A stretch of DNA of 64,000 nt from positions 124,001-188,000 of the forward strand of contig JAEZGX010000017.1 of NCBI GenBank assembly GCA_023416735.1, written 5' to 3'. The notes beneath the pieces were generated by a model. It ran no database searches, was not told where the DNA came from, and was given only the letters and a program-made list of their open reading frames with translations. A program made the translations under genes and the position numbers. The first letter of the stretch is position 1. The number at the start of each line of letters is the position of its first letter. Source of the DNA: Verrucomicrobiota bacterium (GTDB taxonomy: Bacteria; Verrucomicrobiota; Verrucomicrobiia; Opitutales; Opitutaceae). This document shows, one piece after another, positions 27,079-37,041 of the stretch.

Positions 27079-30000
27079 ATGCCTCTCGCCCCTCCACCTC
27101 CGCAGATCGACTTCCGCCTCGGTTACATCCTGCGGCGCGTCACCGGCTATCTCCGCTCCATCCGCTTCCATCGCCAGGGCACTTTCCTCTGGTCCACCGT
27201 CGCCCTCGCCGCCGCCGCGCTCCTCCTCGTCCAACAACGCTCCCCGCTTCTCGCCCCTTACGCCGCGCCCGTCCTCTTCTTCGTCTTCGTCGCTGCCACC
27301 TCCACCGCCATCTGGCTCCTCTGGCGGGATCGCACCACTCTCCGGGACGCCGCCCGCTATATCGGCGAACACCATCCCGAAGCCGATTCCGCCCTCCAGG
27401 CAGCCATCGAACAACTCCCTGCCACCGGCGGCACATTCCATTTCCTCCAACGCCGCGTCATCGACGACGCTCTTCGCCATGCCGATGCCAACAACTGGTA
27501 TCACCGACCGCGCCGCGACTCTCGCCGCCTCCTCCTCGCCCACGCGTTCGCGATGCTGATCGCCCTCAGCCTTTCGCTTCTGGTTATCCGCGCGCATCGC
27601 CCCGCTACGCCGCGCTCCTCTTCGTCCTCAACTCTCGCCCACACGTTCGAAATCACGCCCGGCGACGCCGACGTCGAACGCCACTCCGCCATCGTCGTCG
27701 CCGTCCGCTTCCCGGCCGATTCCGTCCCTTCCTCCGCCACTCTCGTCTACCACCCCGCCGGCGCCGACCCGCAACGCGCCCCGATGCACCGCAGCCTCTC
27801 CGATCCCGTTTTCGCCTTTACGCTCTCCTCCGTCGCCGCGGACACCACGTATCACGTGGAGCACGACAACAACCGTTCCCGCTCCTTCACGCTCACCGTT
27901 TACGATCGCCCCACCCTCCTCCGCGCCGACGCCTCGCTCGACTATCCCGATTACACCGGTCTCGCCGATCGCCGCATCGAAGACACCCGCCGCATCTCCG
28001 CCGTTGTCGGCACCGGCCTCATCTACGACTTCGCCTTCAACAAACCCGTCGCTCGCGCCTCCCTCCGCACCACCGACAACCAGGAGATCCGTCTCGAACC
28101 CGTCTCCTCCGATCGCACCCGCTTCCGCCTTACCACCACCGTTACCACCTCCGCGCGCTACAGCCTTCATCTCGTCGACGACGACGGCCGCTCCAACGCC
28201 GCTCCCAACGACATCCGCATCGAAGCTCTCGAAAACCGACGCCCCGAACTTAAGCTCACTTTTCCCCGCGGCGATCTCCGCGTCTCGCCACTCGAGGAGC
28301 TTCATCTCCAAGCGGAAGTCCGCGACGACTTCGGTCTCCGCGACTACGGCCTTGGCCTCAGCATCGCCGACGCCGATCCCACCTACATTCCACTCGCCCC
28401 GCCCGCCGCTTCCGCGCCTTCCGCCCCCACGCTCGAAGCCCAGCTCTCCCACCTCCTCTCCCTCGAGCAACATCACGCGAAACCCGATCAGCTGATCACT
28501 TGGTTCGCCTGGGCTGACGACATCGGCCCCGATGGCCAACTTCGCCGCACGACAAGCGACATCTTCTTCGCCGAGGTTCGCTCCCTCGACGAAATCTTCC
28601 GCGAAGACGCCACCGGTGGCAGTCGTCAACAAGGCCAGTCCGGCGGCGGTCCGGGCGACGACCTGATCGAAACCCAGCGTCAGATCTCCATCGCCATCTG
28701 GAAGCTCCGGCAACAAGACCCCGCCTCAACCTCGTTCCCCACCGACGCCGCCACGCTCTTCGACTCGCAGGAAGCCGCTCTCCGCCAACTCGCGACCGTT
28801 CGCGAACGCCTCGAAGATCCCTCCGCCCGCGCCGCCGCCGACGAAGCCGCCCCGCTCATGCGCCGCGCCGCCGACTCGCTCGCCGAAACCGCCGCCGAAA
28901 AAAATCCCCGCTCCCTCGAATCCGCCTGGTCCTCCGCCCGCAGCGCCTACCAATCGCTCCTGCGTATGCAGTCCCGTGATACACGCGTCTCGCAGTCCCG
29001 CAGCGGCTCCGGCGCCGGCGGTCGCCAGCGCAACCGCGACCAGCTCAACCAACTCGAATTCCGCAACGAAGAAGACCGCTACGAGACCGAAACCCAGGCC
29101 CAGCCTCCCGCCACGCCCGAGGAACGCGAACAACTGCAAGTTCTCGCCCGGCTTCGCGAACTCGCCCGCCGCCAGCAGGACCTCAACCAGCGTCTCCAGG
29201 AACTCCAAACCGCCCTCGCCGCCGCGGAGAACGACGCCGAACGCGACTCCATCCGCCGAGAACTCAAACGCCTCGAGGAAGAACAACGTCGCATGGTCAG
29301 CGACCTCGACGAAGCCCGCCAGCGCGTCGACCGCATGCAGCCCGGCGAACAAACCCAGCAAGCCCGCCAGCAGCTCGACCGCACCCGCGAAGACATGCGT
29401 CGGGCCACCGAACAGCTCGAACAGGGCGAGGTCTCTCAGGCTCTCGCCGCCGGCACCCGCGCCCAGGAAAACCTCCAGCGCACCAGCGAAGATATGCGTC
29501 AGCAGGCCGCCGGCCGTTTCTCCGAGCAGATGCGCGAGGCCCGCCGCGAAGCGCGCGAACTCGCGTCCGAACAGCAACAACTCACTCGCGATCTCGACCA
29601 AATGAGCCGCGGTCCTCAATCGCTCGACGACTCCGACGAACGCGAACAGCTCGCCCAGCGGCTCCAAGCCCAGGCTGCCCGCCGCGACCAGCTTCTCGAA
29701 ACTCTTCGCCAAGTCACCGAAGACGCTGAAGCCAGCGAGCCCCGCCTGCACCGCCAGCTCTACGATTTGCTTCGCCAACAAAACCAAAGCGGCACCAGCC
29801 GAAATCTCGCCTCCAGCGCCGACATGCTCCGCCGCGGCTTCACCGATCCCGCCCTCAATCAGCAACCGTCCATCGCCCGAGACTTCGACCAACTTCAACG
29901 CGGCGTCGAACGCGCCGCCGGCGCTGTCCTCGGCGACGAGCTCAACGAACTCCGCTTCGCCCAACGCGAACTCGACGATCTCACCCGCGACCTCCGCCGC

Positions 30001-30603
30001 GACGAGCCGTCCTCTCCGTCCGATCGACCCGCTGGAGGCGCGGCGCCTCCACCAGGCGAACCGTCCGCCAACGAACCCGCCTCGCGCGTCGCCAGCAACG
30101 AACCTGTGAACTCTGAAGCAACATCGCCCTCACCCGCGTCGCCCCCCGATACCTCCTCTCCGCGCCAACCGGGCGACCTCTCCTCGGCCACCGAATCCGC
30201 TCTCGCCGACCTTGAACGGCTCGCGCGTAGTTTTGGCGACTCCACCCGCAACGCCGAAGCCGCCCGCGGCCCGCTCACCGGCCGTGGCTTCGCCGACTGG
30301 GCCGATCGCCTTCGCACGGTCGAAGAGCTCATCGATTCCCCCGAACAGCGACAACGCCTCGCCAGCGCCCGCGCCCAAGCCGAGGAATTCCGCCGCATGA
30401 ACCAGCGCGAGGGCAAAGCGCCGCAATGGCCGCTCGTCGAAATGGGCATCGTCGCGCCCCTCGAAGACGCCCGCGCCTGGCTGCGGCAGGAACTCAGCCG
30501 TCGCGAAAATCCGGATACGCTCCAGCCGGTCGACCGCGATCCCGTTCCCGACCGCTACGCCGAATCCGTCCGCAAATACTATGAAGCCCTCGGCACACCG
30601 TAA
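27079..30603 (+). CDS. Very large membrane protein with long coiled coil (MoxR block)
   Basis: The protein is 1174 residues. Membrane helices lie at about 34-52, 58-80 and 151-173, followed by a beta-rich periplasmic region (about 185-450). A very long Gln/Glu/Arg/Ala-rich helical region (about 520-960) is predicted as coiled coil, followed by a Pro/Ser-rich linker and a short helical tail. The overall design resembles DUF4175-like proteins that accompany BatA/MoxR genes; I make that match by layout, not by motif. No catalytic motif is seen. A hairpin (GGAGGCG-CGG-CGCCTCC, 30034-30050) lies in the linker-coding part. It is likely a structural bridge across the periplasm. Confidence 0.82.
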   Translation: MPLAPPPPQIDFRLGYILRRVTGYLRSIRFHRQGTFLWSTVALAAAALLLVQQRSPLLAPYAAPVLFFVFVAATSTAIWLLWRDRTTLRDAARYIGEHHPEADSALQAAIEQLPATGGTFHFLQRRVIDDALRHADANNWYHRPRRDSRRLLLAHAFAMLIALSLSLLVIRAHRPATPRSSSSSTLAHTFEITPGDADVERHSAIVVAVRFPADSVPSSATLVYHPAGADPQRAPMHRSLSDPVFAFTLSSVAADTTYHVEHDNNRSRSFTLTVYDRPTLLRADASLDYPDYTGLADRRIEDTRRISAVVGTGLIYDFAFNKPVARASLRTTDNQEIRLEPVSSDRTRFRLTTTVTTSARYSLHLVDDDGRSNAAPNDIRIEALENRRPELKLTFPRGDLRVSPLEELHLQAEVRDDFGLRDYGLGLSIADADPTYIPLAPPAASAPSAPTLEAQLSHLLSLEQHHAKPDQLITWFAWADDIGPDGQLRRTTSDIFFAEVRSLDEIFREDATGGSRQQGQSGGGPGDDLIETQRQISIAIWKLRQQDPASTSFPTDAATLFDSQEAALRQLATVRERLEDPSARAAADEAAPLMRRAADSLAETAAEKNPRSLESAWSSARSAYQSLLRMQSRDTRVSQSRSGSGAGGRQRNRDQLNQLEFRNEEDRYETETQAQPPATPEEREQLQVLARLRELARRQQDLNQRLQELQTALAAAENDAERDSIRRELKRLEEEQRRMVSDLDEARQRVDRMQPGEQTQQARQQLDRTREDMRRATEQLEQGEVSQALAAGTRAQENLQRTSEDMRQQAAGRFSEQMREARREARELASEQQQLTRDLDQMSRGPQSLDDSDEREQLAQRLQAQAARRDQLLETLRQVTEDAEASEPRLHRQLYDLLRQQNQSGTSRNLASSADMLRRGFTDPALNQQPSIARDFDQLQRGVERAAGAVLGDELNELRFAQRELDDLTRDLRRDEPSSPSDRPAGGAAPPPGEPSANEPASRVASNEPVNSEATSPSPASPPDTSSPRQPGDLSSATESALADLERLARSFGDSTRNAEAARGPLTGRGFADWADRLRTVEELIDSPEQRQRLASARAQAEEFRRMNQREGKAPQWPLVEMGIVAPLEDARAWLRQELSRRENPDTLQPVDRDPVPDRYAESVRKYYEALGTP

Positions 30604-30680
30604 CCGGAATCCGACAGCACGGCAGGCTTGAAACCCGACATTCCGCCCCCACTTCGCGCACTCCTTTCGAGCCTCCTTCG

Positions 30681-33059
30681 ATGCTAGCCGCCCTCACTTT
30701 CTCCAACGCCGCCTGGGCCTGGCTCGCCCTCCTCGCCGCCATCATTCTTGTCCCGCTCGCCTGGCTCGCCCTTCGCCCCGCCGCCCCTCAACGCCGCGAC
30801 CTCGCCGTCGGCCTCGCCCTCCGCACCGCCGGGATCGGCCTCCTCCTCCTCGCCCTCCTCGATCCCCAATGGATCGCCCCTCGCGCGAAAAAGGGCGCCA
30901 ACATCGTCGCCGTCCTGGCCGACAACTCCCAAGGTCTCCAAATCGCCGACTCCGGCGCCTCCGTCTCTCGCGGCGAAGCCCTCCGCGAACTTCTCACCGC
31001 CGATCTCTCCGGCGCGTTCGCGCGTCTCGCTGACGATTTTCAACTCCGTCGCTACGTCTTCGACGATTCCCTGCGCCGCGTATCCGATTTCTCAACACTC
31101 GACTTTTCCGGTGAACGCACCGCCCTCGGCTCCTCCTTGCGCCAGCTTCGCGAACGCTTCTCCGGTCAGCCGCTCGCCGGCATTCTCCTCCTCACCGACG
31201 GCAACGCCACGGATCTTCCTGACGGTCTCGCCGACACCACCGGACTCCCGCCCATCTATCCCGTCGTCATCGGCCATGCGTCCGACCTCCGCGATCTCCG
31301 CGTGGAACGCATCACCCCGCGCCAAACCGCATTCGACGACGCCCCTGTCTCCCTTCGCGTCAACGTCGCCGGCACCGGTTTCGCCGGAGACTTTCTCAAC
31401 GTCACCGTTCGTCCTCTCGATTCGACATCCGAAGCATCCCACCCGCCGCCGCAAACCCTCCGCCTCGCCGACGATGACACTCCCGCCGAAGCCACGTTCG
31501 AATGGCGCCCGTCCGGCACCGGAATCCAATTCCACGAAGTCTCCGTCACTCCGCGCGACGCCACGTCTTCCGACGAAGCCACCACGCTCAACAATCGCCG
31601 CATCGTCCTCTTCAACCGCGGCCGCCCGAATTATCGCATCCTCTACGTCGGCGGACGTCCCAATTGGGAATTCAAATTCCTCAACCGCGCACTCCTCGAC
31701 GACCCGCAACTCCAACTCGTCGGCCTGCTCCGCCTCGCCCTGCGCGAACCGAAGTTCGAATTCCGGGGCCGCGCCGGCGAAGCCACCAATCCGCTCTTCC
31801 GCGGTTTCGGGCAGCCCGACGACACTCAGCGCTACGACCAGCCCGTCCTCACCCGCGTCAACACCCGCGACGCCGCCGAGCTCCGCGGCGGTTTCCCCCG
31901 CACCGCCGAAGAACTCTTCGCCTACGACGCCGTCATTCTCGACGACGTCGAAGCCGCGTTCTTTTCCCCCGACCAACACGATCTCCTCCGTCGCTTCGTC
32001 GCCGACCGCGGCGGCGGTCTCCTGATGCTTGGCGGCGTCGACACGCTCGAAAGCGGACGCTACTCCGATACCGCGCTCGCCTCCGCGCTTCCCGTTTACC
32101 TCGACCGCCTCGCCGAAAAATCTCCCGCCGGCGAGCTCACTCTCAGTCTCACCCGTGAAGGCTGGCTCGAACCTTGGACACGTATCCGCGCCGCGGAGAC
32201 AGACGAACGCGCCCGCCTCGAGTCCATGCCGCGTTTCCTTACCGCCAACGCGCTCTCCGCCGTCAAACCGGGCGCCACCGTCCTCGCCACGCTCTCCGAC
32301 GAAACAGGTGAAACGTATCCCGCTCTCGTCGCGCAGCCTTTCGGTTCCGGCCGCGTCGCCTGCCTCGCCCTCGGTGATCTCTGGCGGTGGGGCATGGCCG
32401 GCGCCGACGAACAAGCCGACCTCGCTCGCTTCTGGCGCCAAATCTCCCGCTGGCTCGTCACCGACGTTCCCGCACCCGTCGAACTCCGCGTCGTTCAATC
32501 CTCCGCCACTCCCGGCGTCGAACTCCGTGTGACCGCCCGCGACAAGGACTTCCGCCCGCTCGAACTCGCCACGGCCCGCATTACCGTCCGCCGCGCAGAC
32601 GCAGGGCCGGCAGCCGCGTCCGCCCCCAGCCCGCCGCGTGAACCCAACTTCCAACAAGCCACCCTCCCCGCCGAACCGTCCCCCGACACCCCAGGTCGCT
32701 ACACCGCCGATTTCACCGCTCGCGAAGCCGGCGCCTACCTCGCCACGGTCGAAGTCACCGATCGTTCCGGTCAACTCGTCGGCCGCGCCGAAGCCGGCTG
32801 GGTCCACGATCCTGCCGCCGATGAATTTCGCTCCATCGCTCCCAACCGCGCGCTCCTCGAAGAACTTGCCCGCCGCACCGGTGGCGCCGTCCTCGCCCCC
32901 GCCCAGCTCTCCGATCTCCCCGCTCGCCTCACCCGCTCCCCCGCTCCCGTCATGGAAACGTGGTCCCGCCCGCTCTGGCACAACCCATGGTTCTTCGCCG
33001 CCGTCCTCAGCTGCTTCCTGGCCGAGTGGTCGTGGCGCCGCTGGAAAGGCCTCCCATGA
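30681..33059 (+). CDS. VWA/GATase-like membrane protein (MoxR block)
   Basis: The protein is 792 residues. Two N-terminal membrane helices (about 8-30 and 42-62) are followed by a VWA-like segment (IVAVLADNSQGLQIAD). Its MIDAS is degenerate, since DxSxS is not intact. Beta-sandwich text and a GATase-like domain follow (LYVGGRPNWEFKFLNRAL, then GGGLLMLGGVDTLESG). A last membrane helix (NPWFFAAVLSCFLAEW) is at the C-terminus. It resembles the BatA-like protein upstream but lacks a clear metal site, so it may be a structural partner. Its TGA overlaps the next ATG by 4 nt. Confidence 0.86.
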   Translation: MLAALTFSNAAWAWLALLAAIILVPLAWLALRPAAPQRRDLAVGLALRTAGIGLLLLALLDPQWIAPRAKKGANIVAVLADNSQGLQIADSGASVSRGEALRELLTADLSGAFARLADDFQLRRYVFDDSLRRVSDFSTLDFSGERTALGSSLRQLRERFSGQPLAGILLLTDGNATDLPDGLADTTGLPPIYPVVIGHASDLRDLRVERITPRQTAFDDAPVSLRVNVAGTGFAGDFLNVTVRPLDSTSEASHPPPQTLRLADDDTPAEATFEWRPSGTGIQFHEVSVTPRDATSSDEATTLNNRRIVLFNRGRPNYRILYVGGRPNWEFKFLNRALLDDPQLQLVGLLRLALREPKFEFRGRAGEATNPLFRGFGQPDDTQRYDQPVLTRVNTRDAAELRGGFPRTAEELFAYDAVILDDVEAAFFSPDQHDLLRRFVADRGGGLLMLGGVDTLESGRYSDTALASALPVYLDRLAEKSPAGELTLSLTREGWLEPWTRIRAAETDERARLESMPRFLTANALSAVKPGATVLATLSDETGETYPALVAQPFGSGRVACLALGDLWRWGMAGADEQADLARFWRQISRWLVTDVPAPVELRVVQSSATPGVELRVTARDKDFRPLELATARITVRRADAGPAAASAPSPPREPNFQQATLPAEPSPDTPGRYTADFTAREAGAYLATVEVTDRSGQLVGRAEAGWVHDPAADEFRSIAPNRALLEELARRTGGAVLAPAQLSDLPARLTRSPAPVMETWSRPLWHNPWFFAAVLSCFLAEWSWRRWKGLP

Positions 33060-34072
33060 AACCCGCGAAACCACGTTCCTTAGCGACGAGCGTGAGCCAG
33101 TGGCTTTTTGTCCCGCTTCTTCTCGCCGCAGTTGCGGGAGCCCACGGGGCCCCCACTCACGAAATCGTCCTCCTCGTCGGCGCTCCCGGGGAACCGACCT
33201 ACGCCGAAAATTTCTCCTCCGCCGCCCGCGCTTGGCAAAACGCCGCCGGGCGCGCCGGCGCCGCCCTGACCACGATCGGCCTTTCGCCCGAGTCCGAAGC
33301 CGCCGCTCCCGACGATCGCACCCTCCTCCAAACCTGGCTCGCCGCGCGCACCCAAACTTCGGATACACCCGCGCCGGCCACTCCGCTCTGGATCGTTTAC
33401 ATCGGCCACGGCACGCACGACGGCCGTGAAACCCGCCTCAACCTCCGCGGCCCCGACGTCACCGCCAAGGACCTCGCCGCCTGGCTCGCCCCACTCACCC
33501 GTCCGCTCATCTTCATCCACGGCGGATCCGCCGGCGCACCTTTCATCAACGCTCTCTCCGACCCCGACCGTATCATCATTTCGGCTACACGCAGCGGCAG
33601 CGAACTGAACTACGCCCGCTTCGGCGAACACTTCGCCGACGCCGTCGCCAATCCCGCCGCCGACATCGACCAGGATGGCCAAACTTCTCTCCTCGAAGCA
33701 TTCGTCACCGCCGCGCAACAGGTCCAGGCCTTCTACGCCGAAACCGGCCGGCTCGCCACCGAGCACGCGCTGATCGACGACAACGGCGACAAACAAGGCA
33801 CGCCCGCCGAATGGTTCCGCGGCACCCGCGTCCAGCGCCGTCCGCAAAACTCCACCGCCAAACCCGACGGCCTGCACGCCCGCCTCATCGCGCTTATCCC
33901 CACCGAATCCGAACGCGCGCTCACCCCCGCCCAGCGCGAAGAACGCGACACCCTCGAACACGAGCTCGAATCCCTCCGCGCCCGAAAGTCGTCACTCGCC
34001 GAAGATGACTACTACCTCCAGCTCGAGTCACTTTTCCGCCGCCTCGGCGCCCTCTATCGCGCCGGCACCTGA
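33056..34072 (+). CDS. Exported caspase/C13-like fold protein, catalytic Cys not visible
   Basis: The protein is 338 residues with a signal peptide (about 12-31). The core resembles the C13/caspase fold: VYIGHGTHDG (His118 at the position of the catalytic His), then a strand PLIFIHGGSAGAPF. Here the Asp-x-Cys type nucleophile is absent and Gly-Gly-Ser stands instead. DIDQDGQTSLLEAF and TEHALIDDNGD look like calcium-type Asp loops. It ends the MoxR block. A pseudoenzyme or a Ser-dependent variant are both possible. The N-terminal RSLATSVSQW is encoded by a run shared with the end of the DUF58 gene. Confidence 0.75.
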   Translation: MKPAKPRSLATSVSQWLFVPLLLAAVAGAHGAPTHEIVLLVGAPGEPTYAENFSSAARAWQNAAGRAGAALTTIGLSPESEAAAPDDRTLLQTWLAARTQTSDTPAPATPLWIVYIGHGTHDGRETRLNLRGPDVTAKDLAAWLAPLTRPLIFIHGGSAGAPFINALSDPDRIIISATRSGSELNYARFGEHFADAVANPAADIDQDGQTSLLEAFVTAAQQVQAFYAETGRLATEHALIDDNGDKQGTPAEWFRGTRVQRRPQNSTAKPDGLHARLIALIPTESERALTPAQREERDTLEHELESLRARKSSLAEDDYYLQLESLFRRLGALYRAGT

Positions 34073-34156
34073 GCCTTCAGGCATCCGCTGTCGCTCAACA
34101 CCAGCGATGTTCCTCGGCAGACTGCAGGCGGCTTCCGACTAAGCTCCGATCGCACG

Positions 34157-35821
34157 TTAAAACAGCACCCGCCCTTTCGCCATCGGCGGCGGATTCAAAC
34201 CCAGAATATGGGCCAGCGTCGGCGCAAGGTCCGCGACATGCACCCGCTCCGTGTAAACGCCCGGCTTCACCCCCACGCCAAACCACACCAGCGGCACATG
34301 CGTATCGTAGCTGTGCGGCGCCCAGTGATTCGTGCCCGTGCTCTTGCCGAAGAAATAGGGCTTGGGTTGAAAGGTAACATCTCCACTCCGCTGCCGGTTG
34401 AAGCTCAACACCGCCTGCCGACCCAGCTCATCCCGCACATCGCCTTTTTCCAATTCCTCCCGGGTGTAAGCCGCTAACACGAAATCGATCTGAAGCAGCG
34501 CGTCGCGCAACACCCGTTGGGCCTCCACGCTCGCGACGTTCTTTTCCGCCAGCGCCGTGGGATGGATCAGGAATGAGGCATCGTCACGCACCAGCCACCG
34601 GCCATTATCCTTCAACGGTCCAAACGCTTCATTGAGCGCCGCCTCGCCTACTTTCGAAAGCACCGAGCCGTCGATGCGGCCGGCCGGGATGTCCGGACGA
34701 ATCGCATGGATGGTTTCGGGCATCGGTGACGCGCCGTGATCCGAGGTGAGCACGATGGTGCAACGCGACAAGCCCACCCGCGCATCCAAGAACGCAAATA
34801 ACTCCGCGAGCGTGCGGTCGAGCCGCACGACGTTGTCCATGATTTCATGACTGTCCGGTCCGTAAAGATGCCCGATGTAGTCGTTCGCCGAGAAGCTGAT
34901 GACCAACAAGTCCGTGATTCCATCGCGCTGCCCCAGTTGCTCGTGCTCGATCGCCGTCCGCGCGAAATCCGCGAGCACTTCGTTGCTGAAGGGCGTGTTC
35001 TGCAGCGCATGGTAGAAACGCGGGCCCGGCGCCGTTTCGCCGCCGGTGACGGTTTTCGGCAGCGTGCTCCCGAGTTGCCCCACCGTCCGATCTTCGCCCG
35101 GCGCGTCGTCCAGCCCCTGACACGCGTATTCAGATTCCGGTAACACCCGGTCCCACACCTTCCCAAAAAACTCGTCCGCCTTCTTCGCTTCATTCCATTT
35201 CTGCGCCCACGCCGGCAATTCCTTCATGTAGTAGGTCGACGAAACCATCCGCCCGGACTCCATGAAATACGCCTGGTCCGCCATACGCCCGGCCATGAGA
35301 ATCGATCCACGATCCTTGTTGGCGACGCCGATGACCTTCGGCCGTCCGCCGCGCGCGATCTTGAGTTCGTCACCCACCGTGGAAGCCAGGAGGTTGCGCG
35401 GCGATCTTCCCACATGCGAATCGTTGATCCCCGGCAAACGCGGGCCGGTGGGGGCCGACAGGCCGACAATGCTTTCGGTCGCATCGCCCACACAGGAGAT
35501 GCGCTCGAAAGAGTTCCGATCGATCCAATCGTTGCCGATGATGCCATTGATGTTCGCGTGCACCCCCGTGAGCATCACGGCATGGCCGGGCCCCGTTTTC
35601 GTGAACGAGTGCGCATGATGGCAGTTCGCAAAATGTGCCCCGTCTTTCAGAAACAGATTGAATCCGCCCTCACCGAAGTAACGGCCGAAGCGCGAAAAGT
35701 AGTCGCCGCGGAACTGATCGATGCTGATCGCAACGACGAGCGCCGGCTTCTCCTCGTTCGCCCGCGCAACGGACAGGACGCACGCCACCATCAAGAGAAA
35801 CAGCAACCGGGTAAACTTCAT
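34157..35821 (-). CDS. PafA-like alkaline phosphatase
   Basis: This is an exported phosphomonoesterase of the alkaline phosphatase superfamily, 554 residues from the ATG at 35821. The longer open frame upstream has no signal peptide. The signal peptide is about 1-22. The metal-binding Asp is in ISIDQFRGDYF (Asp35). The nucleophile is probably Thr76 in TKTGPGHAVM, followed by GNDW (about 97-100). A late metal site is in LTSDHGASPMPE. Thr rather than Ser at the nucleophile fits PafA. It is the last gene of the minus-strand carbohydrate region, convergent with the MoxR block (84 bp between). Confidence 0.9.
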   Translation of the reverse strand: MKFTRLLFLLMVACVLSVARANEEKPALVVAISIDQFRGDYFSRFGRYFGEGGFNLFLKDGAHFANCHHAHSFTKTGPGHAVMLTGVHANINGIIGNDWIDRNSFERISCVGDATESIVGLSAPTGPRLPGINDSHVGRSPRNLLASTVGDELKIARGGRPKVIGVANKDRGSILMAGRMADQAYFMESGRMVSSTYYMKELPAWAQKWNEAKKADEFFGKVWDRVLPESEYACQGLDDAPGEDRTVGQLGSTLPKTVTGGETAPGPRFYHALQNTPFSNEVLADFARTAIEHEQLGQRDGITDLLVISFSANDYIGHLYGPDSHEIMDNVVRLDRTLAELFAFLDARVGLSRCTIVLTSDHGASPMPETIHAIRPDIPAGRIDGSVLSKVGEAALNEAFGPLKDNGRWLVRDDASFLIHPTALAEKNVASVEAQRVLRDALLQIDFVLAAYTREELEKGDVRDELGRQAVLSFNRQRSGDVTFQPKPYFFGKSTGTNHWAPHSYDTHVPLVWFGVGVKPGVYTERVHVADLAPTLAHILGLNPPPMAKGRVLF

Positions 35822-35976
35822 CACCCGAAGAAATCGGTGAAAAGTTGATGAGTCTATGCGGAAGTGCGCCGCTCGACCGCGCTCCACAAATCAGCGGAGA
35901 ACCGGCGCAGCCCAAGGGCTACCTCGAAGCCGGCTGCGGCGTGCGCGAACCGGTCGCCCTCGGACAGGAGTATGCC

Positions 35977-37038
35977 TTATCCCTCGCCCTGCCCGGATCC
36001 GTTCGCGATTTCCGCTTTGATCCGCAGCGTGTCACCAAGGTCCTCGATCTCGAAGAATCGCGCCCGCTCGACGCGCCGGTTCGGTTGGTGAATCACCATC
36101 ACCAGCCGCCCGTCAAAGGTTTCGAACAGCATCGGATGACCGCCGTCGTCAGACCAAAGCGGTTCCGCCTGCTGCTCCCACGGACCGAACACGCTGCCGC
36201 TCTGCGATCGCGCAATCCCGACCGCGTATTTGTTCGGACCGTAACTCGACCACAGCATCAGCAGCGCGCCGGTTTTCGTCCGATGCAGCCAGTTGCCGTC
36301 GCTGACGTAAGCGTGGTAGCGCTTCCCCTGATACAATTCGCCGATATCCCCGCGGCAGCGCACCCAGGGGCCTTCGGAAGCGGAAAACAGCAACTTCGGC
36401 TCGCCAACCGCGCGGGAGAGATCGTCGCTCAAGCGCACAATGTCGAAACTCCCGTCGGTGATCTGCGCCCACTCGTGGCAAAAAACCATATAGGGCACGC
36501 CGTCTTCGATCCACAGGCTCCCATCGAGCGCCATCCAGTCATGCGGCGTCTGCGGTCCGTCTCCCACCGGCTTGAACGGCCCGAGCGGCGAATCCGCCAC
36601 CAGGATCTCGGTGCCGCGCCGAACGTTCTGCGGACGGCCCGGCGGCGTCGGCAACATCTCTTTCGACGTGATCGTGACGAACAGGTAATATTTTCCTCGA
36701 TACGCGTGAACCTCGGGCGCCCACACCGTTTCGCGTCCCCAGTGATCCGCGGGCACTTCCCACACGGGAACGGGATCCTCCCAGTTCTCGAGATCCTTCG
36801 TCTCGAAAACCATCACCGCTTTTCGCTCCACGCCGCCGTCGAAGATTCCGGACGTCGTGGTGCCGTAAATGTAATACGTCTGCGTGGCGCGGTCCGGCAG
36901 CACGAAGGGATCGCGAATGCGAACGTCGCTCCGCGACAAAGCAGCCCACGCCTGCGTCGCAAAGAGGAGCGCGGCACTTAGGACAACGCACCGGCCTGCG
37001 ACCGACGCGATCAAACGGTTTGTTTTTGGGGTAGTCAT
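35977..37038 (-). CDS. Glycoside hydrolase family 43-type protein, exported
   Basis: The protein is 353 residues with a signal peptide (about 10-33). It has the five-bladed propeller pattern of GH43/GH-F clan enzymes: IRDPFVL with the probable catalytic base Asp near residue 42, WAPEVHAYRGKYYLF, and MALDGSLWIEDGVPYMVF with a second conserved Asp. Such enzymes release arabinose or xylose residues from hemicellulose. An ATG at 37038 follows the DUF1593 stop by 3 nt, and a GTG one codon earlier is also possible. The downstream gene in the same direction is the PafA-like phosphatase, 155 bp away. Confidence 0.87.
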   Translation of the reverse strand: MTTPKTNRLIASVAGRCVVLSAALLFATQAWAALSRSDVRIRDPFVLPDRATQTYYIYGTTTSGIFDGGVERKAVMVFETKDLENWEDPVPVWEVPADHWGRETVWAPEVHAYRGKYYLFVTITSKEMLPTPPGRPQNVRRGTEILVADSPLGPFKPVGDGPQTPHDWMALDGSLWIEDGVPYMVFCHEWAQITDGSFDIVRLSDDLSRAVGEPKLLFSASEGPWVRCRGDIGELYQGKRYHAYVSDGNWLHRTKTGALLMLWSSYGPNKYAVGIARSQSGSVFGPWEQQAEPLWSDDGGHPMLFETFDGRLVMVIHQPNRRVERARFFEIEDLGDTLRIKAEIANGSGQGEG

Positions 37039-37041
37039 CAC

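Noticed and set aside
31092..33368. Minus-strand open frame of 758 codons opposite the VWA/GATase-like gene
   Set aside because: It runs antisense across two real genes with membrane segments and overlapping starts, and it has no recognisable motif.
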